Positions 16,370-24,541 of a DNA stretch of 29,930 nt are shown here, one piece after another; within the stretch, counting starts at the first letter, position 1; every line of letters starts with the position of its first letter. A program made the translations under genes and the position numbers. The notes beneath the pieces are model-generated. The model worked only from the letters and a program-made list of their open reading frames with translations. It had not been told where the DNA came from and did no database searches. The stretch is from Saprospiraceae bacterium UBA3362 (GTDB lineage: Bacteria; Bacteroidota; Bacteroidia; Chitinophagales; Saprospiraceae): positions 1 to 29,930 of the forward strand of contig DEQQ01000011.1 in NCBI GenBank assembly GCA_002360455.1, read 5' to 3'.

Positions 16370-19300
16370 TTGCGACATCTTATTTTAGCTATTGTTGTCA
16401 TAAGTTTCAGCATTGAAGTGTTATCTCAGTGTACAGGAATAATGGCCGATGCCGGGCCGGATCAATTTTCCTGTGATCCCGCAATGCCTCCTCAGCTCCA
16501 TGGAGCTGCAAACGGTTCTATGTTTTCTTGGGTTCCTACTACGTTTTTGAGTGATCCTACAAGTCTTGAGCCATTTGTGAATGCGCCTCCGGGTCGTTAT
16601 AAATACAAACTTGTGACCTCAGGTGTTGACAATGTTAATTTGATTAGTAATGGAGATTTCGAACAAGGGAATACGGGTTTTAGCACAAATTACAATTACA
16701 ATACAGATTTAACAGGAGAGGGGACATATTATGTTGGGGCAGATCCGAGCAGTTATCATCCGGGATTTTCTCCCTGTGGCGATCATACCACCGGAGCCGG
16801 AAATCAAATGATCATCAATGGAAGCGTTAGCGCCGGCTCAAATGTTTGGTGTCAAACAGTGGGATTAAGCGCAGGGAAAATGTATTTATTCAAATTCCAA
16901 TTGCAGTCCGTGGTTGGAGGAAACCCGCCATTAATTGACATTCAATTCAATGGAAATTCAGTCGGCCAGATTTCCTCTAGCGGAGTTTGCAATTGGGTGC
17001 CGTTTGAGTATTGTTTCAAAGCTACATCAGGCTCACTTCAAATTTGTTTGAGAGAAATGACCGGTGTTGCCGGAGGAAATGATTTTGCCTTTGATGATAT
17101 TGAGTTGTTTGAGAAATGTGAAGTTGAAGATGAAGTTGAAGTTGAAATAGTAAATCTAAGAGCTCTAATAGATATTCCAAATAAACCGCGTTGCAGTTCT
17201 GATATTTTTGATTTGGATGGAAGTCTTTCTTCAAGCGGAGCCGGTATTATGTACGAATGGTCTACCGTAGATGGCCGATTGATTTCAACCAATGGGAATA
17301 AAGCTAAAGCTCAGGGCTCTGGAACATATAAGCTAAAAGTAATTTACGACAATCCACCAGTTAAGTGTGAGAAAGAAGTAGAAGTGTATGTGGATGTAGC
17401 AGAAGACTTAGAAGGATTGTTAGAAGTGAATGGATTGGCAAGTTGCAGTAAAGATACAGTGACACTCTATGCGCAAATTTTAAATGGTTCCGGGAGATAT
17501 AATTATACTTGGACACCTAGACCAAATGTATTGAGCGGTCAGGGTTCTCCGCAAATCAAAGTTGTTCTACCGGGTTGGTATTCAGTTATTATTCAGGACT
17601 TACAATCCGGCTGTATATGGGAAAAAATGGAATTTGTTAATGCAGATACTTCTCAGCCTGTAATTGAAATTTCAGGAGACACTTTGCTCAATTGCAAGTT
17701 TAAAACTACAAGTTTAATTCCTTCAAGTTTCGATACATTAAAATATCAATATGTTTGGATAGTAGATCAATCCAATCCCATTTTTAATGAATCCCGTATT
17801 CAACTTTCAAAATCCGGACAAGTAAAATTAATTGTTATTGATAAGGTCAATCAATGCAGAGATACAGGCGAAATCAATGTCAAATTGGATACATCAAATG
17901 TTATGCTTGAGCTGGGACAGGACATTGTGCTCAATTGTAAAACAAGAAGTGGATCAATTTTGCCTCAAGTTTCATCAACTAATGACTCGTTGAACTATCA
18001 ATGGCGATTGCCTAAAAATCTTATTTACAATGAGGGGCAACTCAATCCAAAATTGGTTCAAGATTCAGGAGTAGTTTATATAAGAGTAGAAAATCGAAAT
18101 AATTTCTGCTTTACAGAAGACAGCTTATATGTTAGAATTGATACAACGCCGATTGATATTAAATTAGTTGCAGACAGTGTAATAAATTGTAAAGACAGAG
18201 AAGCCGAGTTGTCTTTTAATTTATCAGATCCACTGTTGTATGATTTTCAATGGAGATCTATGAATTTAGTGGATAGCACAAATGGATCAATTAAAGTAAA
18301 AAACCAGGGTTGGTATGTACTCAATGTATACAATAAGGCCAACTATTGCAATGATATAGACAGTGTATATGTTAGGGTTGATACGATCAAATCAATTATC
18401 TCATTATCCGCTCCAAATGTGTTTAAATGCAACGACAGCCTTGTTTCTATTTTATGTAATGCCAATCCGAATTCGGCTTCATTGAAATACAATTGGAGTA
18501 GTGTTAATGGTTTGTTTTCGCCAGGCTCTCAGAGTAATGAGATCAATGCACGGTCTGCCGGGACTTATTATTTGGTTTTAGAGAATACCATGAACTTCTG
18601 TATTGATTCCGCTTCGTTTACTATTGTTCCGGACAGCAATGCTCCACGTCTTTTTATTTCTCCTGTTTCTAATATCAATTGTAGGGATACCCAAGTGCAA
18701 CTATTAGGACGGATTTTAAATCCTGAATTGTCTCCTTATGAGGTTATTTGGAATGGTTTAAATGGGGAGCAGTTTTCTCAGTTGGATTCTATGACAGTAA
18801 ACACTTCTATTCCCGGAACCTACAGACTTAAAGTGAAAAATTTAACTAACGGTTGCTCCTCATTTTATGATATAAATGTCGGTATCGATACTGTTGCCCC
18901 AAAGATAGATGCCACTGTGTCGGATTTGATTGATTGCAAAGTAAAAGAAGCTATACTGAGTGTTAATAAAGATAGTTTGAAAAATTTAAATATAGAATGG
19001 TATAATGCCAATAAAGGTTTATTGGGATCAAGCGATCAGCTCAAAGTAAATCAGGCAGGAGTTTATTGGTTTAAGATAATCAATCCAAAAAATCATTGTG
19101 AATTTTGGGATAGCCTTCATCTTGTAGAAAATAGTAAAAACCCCTTATCAAAGATTAAAGACCCTCAAGAGTTGAACTGTAAAGTGAATCAGGTTGAATT
19201 GGATGGGACATTGTCATCTTCAGGCAATCCATTTGTTTATCAATGGTCTGCTTTATCAGGTAATTTGCTCCTTGCCACAGATCTTTTAATAAATAAGGTA

Positions 19301-20410
19301 AATCAAGCCGGAATATATGTATTTACGGTTTTGGATACTACCAATGATTGTGTAACATTTGATACAGTGATTGTAAAAGAAAACAAGCTAAAACCCATTG
19401 TTGTAAAAAATCCTTATAGGCAATTAACATGTTCTGTAATGGATGTAGAATTATCTATAGTATCAAATCCAAACTTTCTAATAAGCTGGAAGCCAAACTC
19501 AGGAATACTCTCTTCTAATTTAAATTCAGGTTTGATAAATGTTGGGCAAGCAGGAATTTACTATATTTCCATAATTGATACAATTAATGGTTGTGAACAA
19601 CTTGATAGTTTTGTTGTAATTCAAAATTTAAACAAACCAACTGCAGTAAATATACAGACCGAATCTGCAAAATGCTCCGGAGAGACAGGATATGTTCGTC
19701 AGGTATCAGTGAATGGAGGAACGGTGCCCTATCAATATTGGATCAATGGAAAAAAAGTTACCGATTTCAATAGTGAGTTTTTGTTTGCCGGCAAATATGA
19801 ACTCACAATTATTGATAGTAATGGATGTGAATTAAAACAGAATTTTGATATTACAGAGCCAAAACCTATAGATGTAAAACTTCCTAATTCCATACAGTTG
19901 GTTGACAAAAACTCCGGCCAAATTTTTGCAATCCCTTCTATTGCTGAAAGCTCTATTGCGAGTATAAATTGGACTCCGACGGATGGACTTTCTTGTTCAG
20001 ACTGTTTAAACCCGATAGTGAGCAATGCAAAAGATGGAGATGTTTATACCATAACTATAAAAGATAAAAATGGATGTACAGCAGAGGCCAGTATTGTCAT
20101 CTATGTTCAGGCGAGGTTATTTAATGTTCCCAATATTTTTAGTCCGAATGGCGATAATTTGAATGATCAGTTTTATCCTATAGTGACTGAGGGTTCTTTC
20201 AAAGAAATAAGAAAAATGGCCATTTATAATCGATGGGGAGAGCTTGTTTTTTTGAGAGAGCATTTTGCGCCAAATCAACCAGCACTTGGATGGGATGGCA
20301 CATTCAAATCTCGATATTTGAATCCCGCTGTTTTTGTTTATCTCATCGAAATTGAATGGGGAAATGGACAGGTGGAACAATTTACAGGAGATTTAACTTT
20401 GATCAAATAA
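16370..20410 (+). CDS. giant repeat surface protein with gliding-motility-associated (T9SS type B) C-terminal domain
   Basis: This secreted protein has 1,346 residues. The start is a TTG: no ATG lies in frame between the previous stop and residue 25, and TTG gives a clean signal peptide (RHLILAIVVISFSIEVLSQ, cleavage near 20-21). Next come a short PKD-like section, a region at about 87-250 resembling a galactose-binding/CBM-like jelly roll (NLISNGDFEQGNTGF to FAFDDIELFEKC), an acidic EVEDEVEVE linker, and then ten Ig/PKD-like repeats of 80-85 residues, each with two cysteines. A SprB-type repeat follows (CSGETGYVRQVSVNGG to IIDSNGCE). It ends with a CHU_C/type B domain (VPNIFSPNGDNLND, IYNRWGELVF, GWDGTFK, QFTGDLTLIK). 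It should be exported by Sec, then T9SS, and attached to or released from the surface. An adhesin role is inference. It may be co-transcribed with the methyltransferase gene 7 bases downstream. Confidence 0.93.
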   Translation: MRHLILAIVVISFSIEVLSQCTGIMADAGPDQFSCDPAMPPQLHGAANGSMFSWVPTTFLSDPTSLEPFVNAPPGRYKYKLVTSGVDNVNLISNGDFEQGNTGFSTNYNYNTDLTGEGTYYVGADPSSYHPGFSPCGDHTTGAGNQMIINGSVSAGSNVWCQTVGLSAGKMYLFKFQLQSVVGGNPPLIDIQFNGNSVGQISSSGVCNWVPFEYCFKATSGSLQICLREMTGVAGGNDFAFDDIELFEKCEVEDEVEVEIVNLRALIDIPNKPRCSSDIFDLDGSLSSSGAGIMYEWSTVDGRLISTNGNKAKAQGSGTYKLKVIYDNPPVKCEKEVEVYVDVAEDLEGLLEVNGLASCSKDTVTLYAQILNGSGRYNYTWTPRPNVLSGQGSPQIKVVLPGWYSVIIQDLQSGCIWEKMEFVNADTSQPVIEISGDTLLNCKFKTTSLIPSSFDTLKYQYVWIVDQSNPIFNESRIQLSKSGQVKLIVIDKVNQCRDTGEINVKLDTSNVMLELGQDIVLNCKTRSGSILPQVSSTNDSLNYQWRLPKNLIYNEGQLNPKLVQDSGVVYIRVENRNNFCFTEDSLYVRIDTTPIDIKLVADSVINCKDREAELSFNLSDPLLYDFQWRSMNLVDSTNGSIKVKNQGWYVLNVYNKANYCNDIDSVYVRVDTIKSIISLSAPNVFKCNDSLVSILCNANPNSASLKYNWSSVNGLFSPGSQSNEINARSAGTYYLVLENTMNFCIDSASFTIVPDSNAPRLFISPVSNINCRDTQVQLLGRILNPELSPYEVIWNGLNGEQFSQLDSMTVNTSIPGTYRLKVKNLTNGCSSFYDINVGIDTVAPKIDATVSDLIDCKVKEAILSVNKDSLKNLNIEWYNANKGLLGSSDQLKVNQAGVYWFKIINPKNHCEFWDSLHLVENSKNPLSKIKDPQELNCKVNQVELDGTLSSSGNPFVYQWSALSGNLLLATDLLINKVNQAGIYVFTVLDTTNDCVTFDTVIVKENKLKPIVVKNPYRQLTCSVMDVELSIVSNPNFLISWKPNSGILSSNLNSGLINVGQAGIYYISIIDTINGCEQLDSFVVIQNLNKPTAVNIQTESAKCSGETGYVRQVSVNGGTVPYQYWINGKKVTDFNSEFLFAGKYELTIIDSNGCELKQNFDITEPKPIDVKLPNSIQLVDKNSGQIFAIPSIAESSIASINWTPTDGLSCSDCLNPIVSNAKDGDVYTITIKDKNGCTAEASIVIYVQARLFNVPNIFSPNGDNLNDQFYPIVTEGSFKEIRKMAIYNRWGELVFLREHFAPNQPALGWDGTFKSRYLNPAVFVYLIEIEWGNGQVEQFTGDLTLIK
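17160..19640 (+). repeat. ten degenerate Cys-containing protein repeats, period 80-85 codons
   Basis: The first cysteine codon of each unit falls at 17192, 17444, 17693, 17936, 18188, 18428, 18680, 18935, 19178 and 19430, giving intervals of 252, 249, 243, 252, 240, 252, 255, 243 and 252 bases (80-85 codons). The typical unit has NCK/NCR at the start, a Y-x-W core strand, G-x-Y-x-L/V, and a second cysteine in an NxC-x-(D) motif about 57 residues later (NQC, NFC, NYC, NGC, NHC, NDC). The DNA is well diverged between units, so this is an old duplication rather than a recent one. Confidence 0.85.
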
Positions 20411-20417
20411 TTTTTGG

Positions 20418-20945
20418 ATGAAAAAATTATTTTTGACAGAATTGAATAGGCTTTCTATTCCAGAATATAAATTAAAAAATAAATTTCCGATTATTCTTGT
20501 TGCCGACAATATCCGATCGGGGCATAACATAGGGTCTCTTTTTCGTATTGCCGACTCTTTTTCTTTTCAACAAATTGTTTTAGCCGGTTATACATCTCAA
20601 CCTCCACATCCGGAGATAGAAAAAACAGCTTTGGGATCAACACAAAGTGTGCAATGGACCCATTTCGAGCAAGCTGTTGATTTTATCTTAAAACTAAAAG
20701 CCGAACAGTATCAAATTATTGCCATAGAACAAACTGATGCTTCTTTGATGTTACAGGAATTTAAGGTGAACAAGGATGGAAGGTATGTGATTGTTTTTGG
20801 AAATGAAGTCAAAGGGGTTTCTCAAGAGTTGTTAGATATTGCAGATCATTGTTTAGAAATACCTCAAATGGGGACAAAACATTCGTTGAATGTAAGTGTA
20901 GCTGCCGGCATAGTTTCTTGGGAATTTGTTAAAGGATTCCTGTAA
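20418..20945 (+). CDS. TrmH/SpoU-family RNA 2'-O-methyltransferase
   Basis: This 175-residue SAM-dependent methyltransferase of the SPOUT class methylates ribose 2'-OH in tRNA or rRNA. Motif 1 is NIRSGHNIGSLFRIADS (31-47), with the catalytic Arg/Asn region. Motif 2 is IVFGNEVKGVSQELLD (about 125-140), and motif 3 is LEIPQMGTKHSLNVSVAAGI (about 146-165), which forms the trefoil knot. There is no N-terminal RNA-binding extension, so it resembles the short TrmL/TrmH-like forms. It starts 7 bases after the giant surface protein. The exact target nucleotide cannot be read from the sequence. Confidence 0.93.
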   Translation: MKKLFLTELNRLSIPEYKLKNKFPIILVADNIRSGHNIGSLFRIADSFSFQQIVLAGYTSQPPHPEIEKTALGSTQSVQWTHFEQAVDFILKLKAEQYQIIAIEQTDASLMLQEFKVNKDGRYVIVFGNEVKGVSQELLDIADHCLEIPQMGTKHSLNVSVAAGIVSWEFVKGFL

Positions 20946-21044
20946 AGCAATTTAGATTTTCAGTCAAGTTAATGATAATCTGTAGAGTATTCTTTTTGAT
21001 CCTCTTGTTATAGAATTCCTATTCAAAAAATGAGAGGATAGGCT

Positions 21045-21052
21045 TATCTTTG
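21045..21052 (+). promoter_or_regulatory. -7 box of a probable promoter for ccmC-like gene
   Basis: TATCTTTG is a full match to TAnnTTTG and lies 16 bases before the ATG at 21069. The upstream element is weak (TTC at 21022-21024, 20 bases away). A 7-bp inverted repeat, ATCCTCT at 20999-21005 and AGAGGAT at 21033-21039, lies immediately upstream and spans the -33 region. Confidence 0.45.
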
Positions 21053-21068
21053 TTATTAAATTGATTTT

Positions 21069-22142
21069 ATGTTATATCAAAACTGGTGGAAAGTTTTATG
21101 CGTAATCCTTCTGCTTTATACCTTGGTTCGAGGCATATACACTCCTCTAAAACCCGGGTTGGTAAACATAGAACCTAGCAGGGTTGAGTGTGGTAATAGG
21201 ATAAAATTTCAAATTCAAGGTTATAACACTCATTTTGAGTCTGACAGTAAAGATTATAATGTTTATATCAAGTCTCCAAATGGATATTTGATTCGTGCAG
21301 AATTGATTGCGCATGAGTCAGAAACACTTATGGACGCTTGGATCACAATTCCAAAATTTGCACCGGTCAATTCTTCTTTAGATTTTTATACCGTTATCGT
21401 AGACCATCCAAAACATGGAAGCTCTGTACTTCCCTCCAAGTTGGTGATTAAACAAACTGTAAGTGATACAGCACAAGGACAAGCTCTTTGGGATGCTCCA
21501 CAATCAGTCAAATTTCATTACCATAAAGATCTAAATTCGTTTCCTTTTAGAAATATTCTTTATGAGACAATAAGGAATACTTTTTTTCACGTATCCCTTT
21601 GGTTTGCCATGTTTTTTATGCTCATCATGGCATTATTTTATTCAGGAAGATACTTACTTAAAAATCAAATTGACGATGATTTAAGATCCCATTCACTTAT
21701 AGTTGCTGCTGTTTTGTTTGGAACCTTAGGTATTATTACGGGCTCTTTGTGGGCAAAATACACTTGGGGTACCTGGTGGACCAAAGATATTAAGCTTAAC
21801 ATGGCCGCACTTACTATGCTTATTTATTTCGCTTACTTAGTTCTCAGATCGTCCATACCTGACCGCGATAAGAAGGCTAGATTGTCATCGGCTTACAGTA
21901 TTTTTGCGCTAGTAGCAGTCATCCCATTTATTTTCATTTTACCTCGACTTACTGACAGTCTTCATCCGGGCAATGGAGGAAATCCGGCTTTTGGAGAGGA
22001 CGATATGGATAATTCACTTAGATTGGTATTTTACCCTTCTATATTGGGTTTTATACTATTGGGCATGTGGATGGCAAGTCTTTATTATCGCCTCAATAAG
22101 ATAGAGCAAATTTTAGAGGAAAAGGAAGGAACTATTCATTAG
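21069..22142 (+). CDS. CcmC/CcsA-like cytochrome c biogenesis membrane protein with extracytoplasmic insert
   Basis: This 357-residue membrane protein has TM1 at about 7-25, then a beta-rich soluble section of about 140 residues (26-165), then several membrane segments from about 170 to the C-terminus. The segment WAKYTWGTWWTKDIKLNM (about 228-245) matches the tryptophan-rich WGxxW motif by which CcmC/CcsA proteins handle heme on the outer face of the membrane. Histidines that could ligate heme axially are present (FFHVSLWF near 175 and SLHPGNG near 300). A CcmD-like gene follows, supporting a role in heme delivery for cytochrome c maturation. The insert resembles an Ig/IPT-like domain (VNIEPSRVECGNRIKFQIQG) and is not part of classical CcmC. 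ccmA, ccmB and ccmE are not in the window. Confidence 0.8.
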   Translation: MLYQNWWKVLCVILLLYTLVRGIYTPLKPGLVNIEPSRVECGNRIKFQIQGYNTHFESDSKDYNVYIKSPNGYLIRAELIAHESETLMDAWITIPKFAPVNSSLDFYTVIVDHPKHGSSVLPSKLVIKQTVSDTAQGQALWDAPQSVKFHYHKDLNSFPFRNILYETIRNTFFHVSLWFAMFFMLIMALFYSGRYLLKNQIDDDLRSHSLIVAAVLFGTLGIITGSLWAKYTWGTWWTKDIKLNMAALTMLIYFAYLVLRSSIPDRDKKARLSSAYSIFALVAVIPFIFILPRLTDSLHPGNGGNPAFGEDDMDNSLRLVFYPSILGFILLGMWMASLYYRLNKIEQILEEKEGTIH

Positions 22143-22271
22143 CATTAGCCTATTTTAAAGCGATTTTTATTTCAATCTTAGCTAATTTTCTGTTTGAATT
22201 TCCTAAAAATTGAAAAAATAAGTTCAAATTTGCGATCTAATTTGGAGAGTAAACCAATAAATATTTTCTAA

Positions 22272-22445
22272 ATGATTAATAATCAATTACTTACTATTTT
22301 TTTGCAACAAGATTTTATGCGATCTATGGGCAAAATAAATGTAGTATTTGGGGTAATTTTAATTGTGTTTATTGGAATCATTGTTTTTTTAATTTATCTT
22401 CAAAATAGAATTAAAAAAATAGAAAAAAATATTAATAATGAGTAA
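22272..22445 (+). CDS. CcmD-like small membrane protein
   Basis: This 57-residue protein runs from an ATG at 22272 to a TAA at 22443-22445. It contains DFMRSMGKINVVFGVILIVF, one membrane segment (about 23-43), and a charged C-terminal tail (QNRIKKIEKNINNE). That is the architecture of CcmD-family proteins of Bacteroidota: a short Met/Arg/Ser-Gly-Lys stretch, one helix, then a basic cytoplasmic tail. CcmD assists release of heme-loaded CcmE from CcmC. It lies 129 bases after the CcmC-like gene, and its last 8 bases overlap the first bases of the glutamate dehydrogenase gene, so the two are probably translationally coupled. Confidence 0.78.
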   Translation: MINNQLLTIFLQQDFMRSMGKINVVFGVILIVFIGIIVFLIYLQNRIKKIEKNINNE

Positions 22446-23859
22446 AGCAAAAGAAACCTCATTTTTAGAGAGTGTAAATCGCAACTTTGATAAAGCTGCA
22501 GAATTTACTGATATTCCGAAAGGACTACTCAATCAAATAAGAGTATGCAATTCAGTGTACGAAATGCGATTTCCTGTACGAATAGGAAATCAAATTCAGG
22601 TAATTGAAGCTTATCGGGCTCAGCATAGCCACCATAGACTTCCCACCAAAGGAGGAATCCGTTACAGTCAGCACGTAAACAAAGATGAAGTTGAGGCTTT
22701 GGCTGCATTGATGACCTATAAGTGTGCCATAGTCGATGTGCCCTTTGGAGGAGCCAAAGGAGGAGTTAAAATTAATCCTTGGCAATATACTGAAGAGCAA
22801 TTAGAGAAAATTACAAGAAGATACACCACCGAACTGATTAAAAAGAATTTTATTGGTCCGGGTATTGATGTTCCGGCTCCTGATTATGGAACAGGGCCAC
22901 GCGAAATGGCTTGGATTTTAGATACCTACGTTACTTTTAAAGGTGGGGAAATCGATGCTGCAGGCTGTGTTACAGGAAAACCAGTAAACCAGAATGGAAT
23001 CAGAGGCAGAAATGAAGCTACAGGTAGAGGAGTTTTCTATGGATTGAGAGAGCTTTGTCAGACAGAGGATGCCATGAAGAAAATTGGATTAAGCAAAGGT
23101 TTGGAAGGAAAAACGGTTGTAATCCAAGGCTTGGGCAATGTAGGTTCTTTTACAGGATCCATCATGCAAAACGAGGGCGGTATAAAAATTATCGCAGTAT
23201 CGGAGTATGAAGGCTCTATCTATGATCCAAAAGGCTTAGACATTGAGAAATTATTAAAGTTTAGAAAAGAAACAGGCTCCATTATTGGATTTCCGGGATC
23301 TAAAAAACTCGCCGATAGATCTGCTGCTCTTGAATTGGAATGTGATATTTTAATTCCAGCTGCATTAGAAAATCAGATCACCAAAACTAATGTTAAAAAC
23401 ATCAAAGCCAAAATTATTGGTGAAGCAGCAAATGGACCAATTAGCGCAGACGCTGAATTAGTATTAAATAAAAAAGGAATCATTATAGTTCCTGATATGT
23501 TCTTAAATGCCGGTGGAGTAACTGTATCTTATTTTGAATGGTTAAAAAACCTTTCTCATATGAGATTTGGAAGAATGGAGAAGAGATTCGACTCCAATAC
23601 CTATTCAAATTTTGTTGGAATGGTAGAAAAAATGACCTCAAAAACCATTGGAGTAAGAGAAAAAGAGTTACTTACTAAAGGAGCAGATGAAATAGATCTC
23701 GTTAGATCCGGCTTAGAGGAAACGATGGTTAGTTCGTTTCAGCAAATTTGGGAGACCTACAAGCGTAAGAAAAAGATCGATGGATTGAGAAGTGCAGCCT
23801 TCGTAGTAGCTCTTGAGAAGATTTCTAATGATTATGCTAATCTTGGAATTTTCCCATAG
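22438..23859 (+). CDS. gdhA: Glu/Leu/Phe/Val-type dehydrogenase, glutamate dehydrogenase
   Basis: This 473-residue amino acid dehydrogenase interconverts glutamate with 2-oxoglutarate and ammonia. The substrate-binding domain shows KGGIRYSQHV (71-80), MTYKCAIVDVPFGGAKGGV (92-110, with K94 and catalytic K107) and PAPDYGTGPREM (147-158). The Rossmann domain shows VIQGLGNVGSF (about 228-238). GEAANGP and PDMFLNAGGVTVSYFEW complete the family signature. The length is slightly above the 410-450 of most family members and includes a KPVNQNGIRGRNEATGRG loop. Glutamate is the most likely substrate; leucine or valine cannot be excluded from sequence alone. It overlaps the CcmD-like gene and ends at a strong terminator. 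Confidence 0.93.
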   Translation: MSKAKETSFLESVNRNFDKAAEFTDIPKGLLNQIRVCNSVYEMRFPVRIGNQIQVIEAYRAQHSHHRLPTKGGIRYSQHVNKDEVEALAALMTYKCAIVDVPFGGAKGGVKINPWQYTEEQLEKITRRYTTELIKKNFIGPGIDVPAPDYGTGPREMAWILDTYVTFKGGEIDAAGCVTGKPVNQNGIRGRNEATGRGVFYGLRELCQTEDAMKKIGLSKGLEGKTVVIQGLGNVGSFTGSIMQNEGGIKIIAVSEYEGSIYDPKGLDIEKLLKFRKETGSIIGFPGSKKLADRSAALELECDILIPAALENQITKTNVKNIKAKIIGEAANGPISADAELVLNKKGIIIVPDMFLNAGGVTVSYFEWLKNLSHMRFGRMEKRFDSNTYSNFVGMVEKMTSKTIGVREKELLTKGADEIDLVRSGLEETMVSSFQQIWETYKRKKKIDGLRSAAFVVALEKISNDYANLGIFP

Positions 23860-23898
23860 TAGCCCATTTTCTACAAGTTAAAATAAATATTAATTAAT

Positions 23899-23930
23899 AA
23901 GCCATTGTAAATCAATGGCTTTTTAATTTT
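23899..23930 (+). terminator. rho-independent terminator after glutamate dehydrogenase
   Basis: A 9-bp perfect stem, AAGCCATTG at 23899-23907 with CAATGGCTT at 23913-23921, has a 5-base loop (TAAAT) and is followed by a T-rich run to 23930. It separates the ccm/gdh transcript from the Lrp gene. Confidence 0.9.
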
Positions 23931-23998
23931 AAGACAATTTTAATATTTAATTTGGCAGATAATCTCTTCGGTTTTTATCAGTTTACAAAATATTATTT

Positions 23999-24006
23999 TA
24001 GTTTTG
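23999..24006 (+). promoter_or_regulatory. -7 box of a probable promoter for the Lrp/AsnC gene
   Basis: TAGTTTTG matches TAnnTTTG in full and lies 37 bases before the ATG at 24044, after the upstream terminator. The -33 element is not clear: a T-rich stretch occurs at 23972-23976 but no well-placed TTG. Confidence 0.45.
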
Positions 24007-24043
24007 TGCGTTATAATTAACATAACTTATAAAATATTTTGTT

Positions 24044-24526
24044 ATGAGTGAAAAACTTGACAAGATTGACGTAAAGATCCTTAACTTACTTCAGAGTAAT
24101 AGTAAAATTACAAACCTAGAATTGTCCAAAAAAATTGGTTTGTCTCCTGCTCCAACCTTAGAAAGAGTAAAAAAACTTGAACAGCTCGGGATAATAGAAA
24201 GTTATCATGCAAAGGTAAATGCCCACAAAGTAGATTTGACGATTAATACCTTTGTGCTGATCAATGTTGCATGGAATAAACCAAAAGCATTGGAGTCATT
24301 GATAGAAAAGCTTAATGGTATTCCGGAAGTTATCGAGAGCTATGTAATTACAGGAGATGCAGATGTTATGCTTAAAATAGTTTGTAAAAATATTACAAGG
24401 TATGAGCATTTATTGTTTCACAAACTTTCTCAAATAGAGGAAGTAGAAAGATTAAAGACATTAATGTGTCTGTCTACAGTGAAAGCAAGTAATACGTTGC
24501 CAATAGAGCTTGAAGATCTTCACTAA
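24044..24526 (+). CDS. Lrp/AsnC family transcriptional regulator
   Basis: This 160-residue regulator has an N-terminal winged helix-turn-helix (LDKIDVKILNLLQSNSKIT, ELSKKIGLSPAPTLERVKKL, about 5-49) and a C-terminal RAM ligand-binding domain (about 70-145) containing the VIESYVITGDADVMLKI segment. Lrp/AsnC proteins sense amino acids and often control amino acid metabolism. Its position next to glutamate dehydrogenase suggests that gene as a target, which is an inference. It is 15 bases from the following TraB-like gene and probably co-transcribed with it. Confidence 0.93.
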   Translation: MSEKLDKIDVKILNLLQSNSKITNLELSKKIGLSPAPTLERVKKLEQLGIIESYHAKVNAHKVDLTINTFVLINVAWNKPKALESLIEKLNGIPEVIESYVITGDADVMLKIVCKNITRYEHLLFHKLSQIEEVERLKTLMCLSTVKASNTLPIELEDLH

Positions 24527-24541
24527 CTTCTTTTTTACTGA

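Noticed and set aside
16106..16378. Minus-strand open frame opposite the PduO-type gene
   Set aside because: It lies wholly opposite a clearly recognised enzyme and its translation has no domain or membrane pattern; it is a shadow frame.
17119..17148. GAAGTT/GATGAAGTT micro-repeats as a possible phase-variable tract
   Set aside because: The units are in frame, few and imperfect; they encode a short acidic linker, and repeat-number change would keep the frame or be too small to suggest phase variation.
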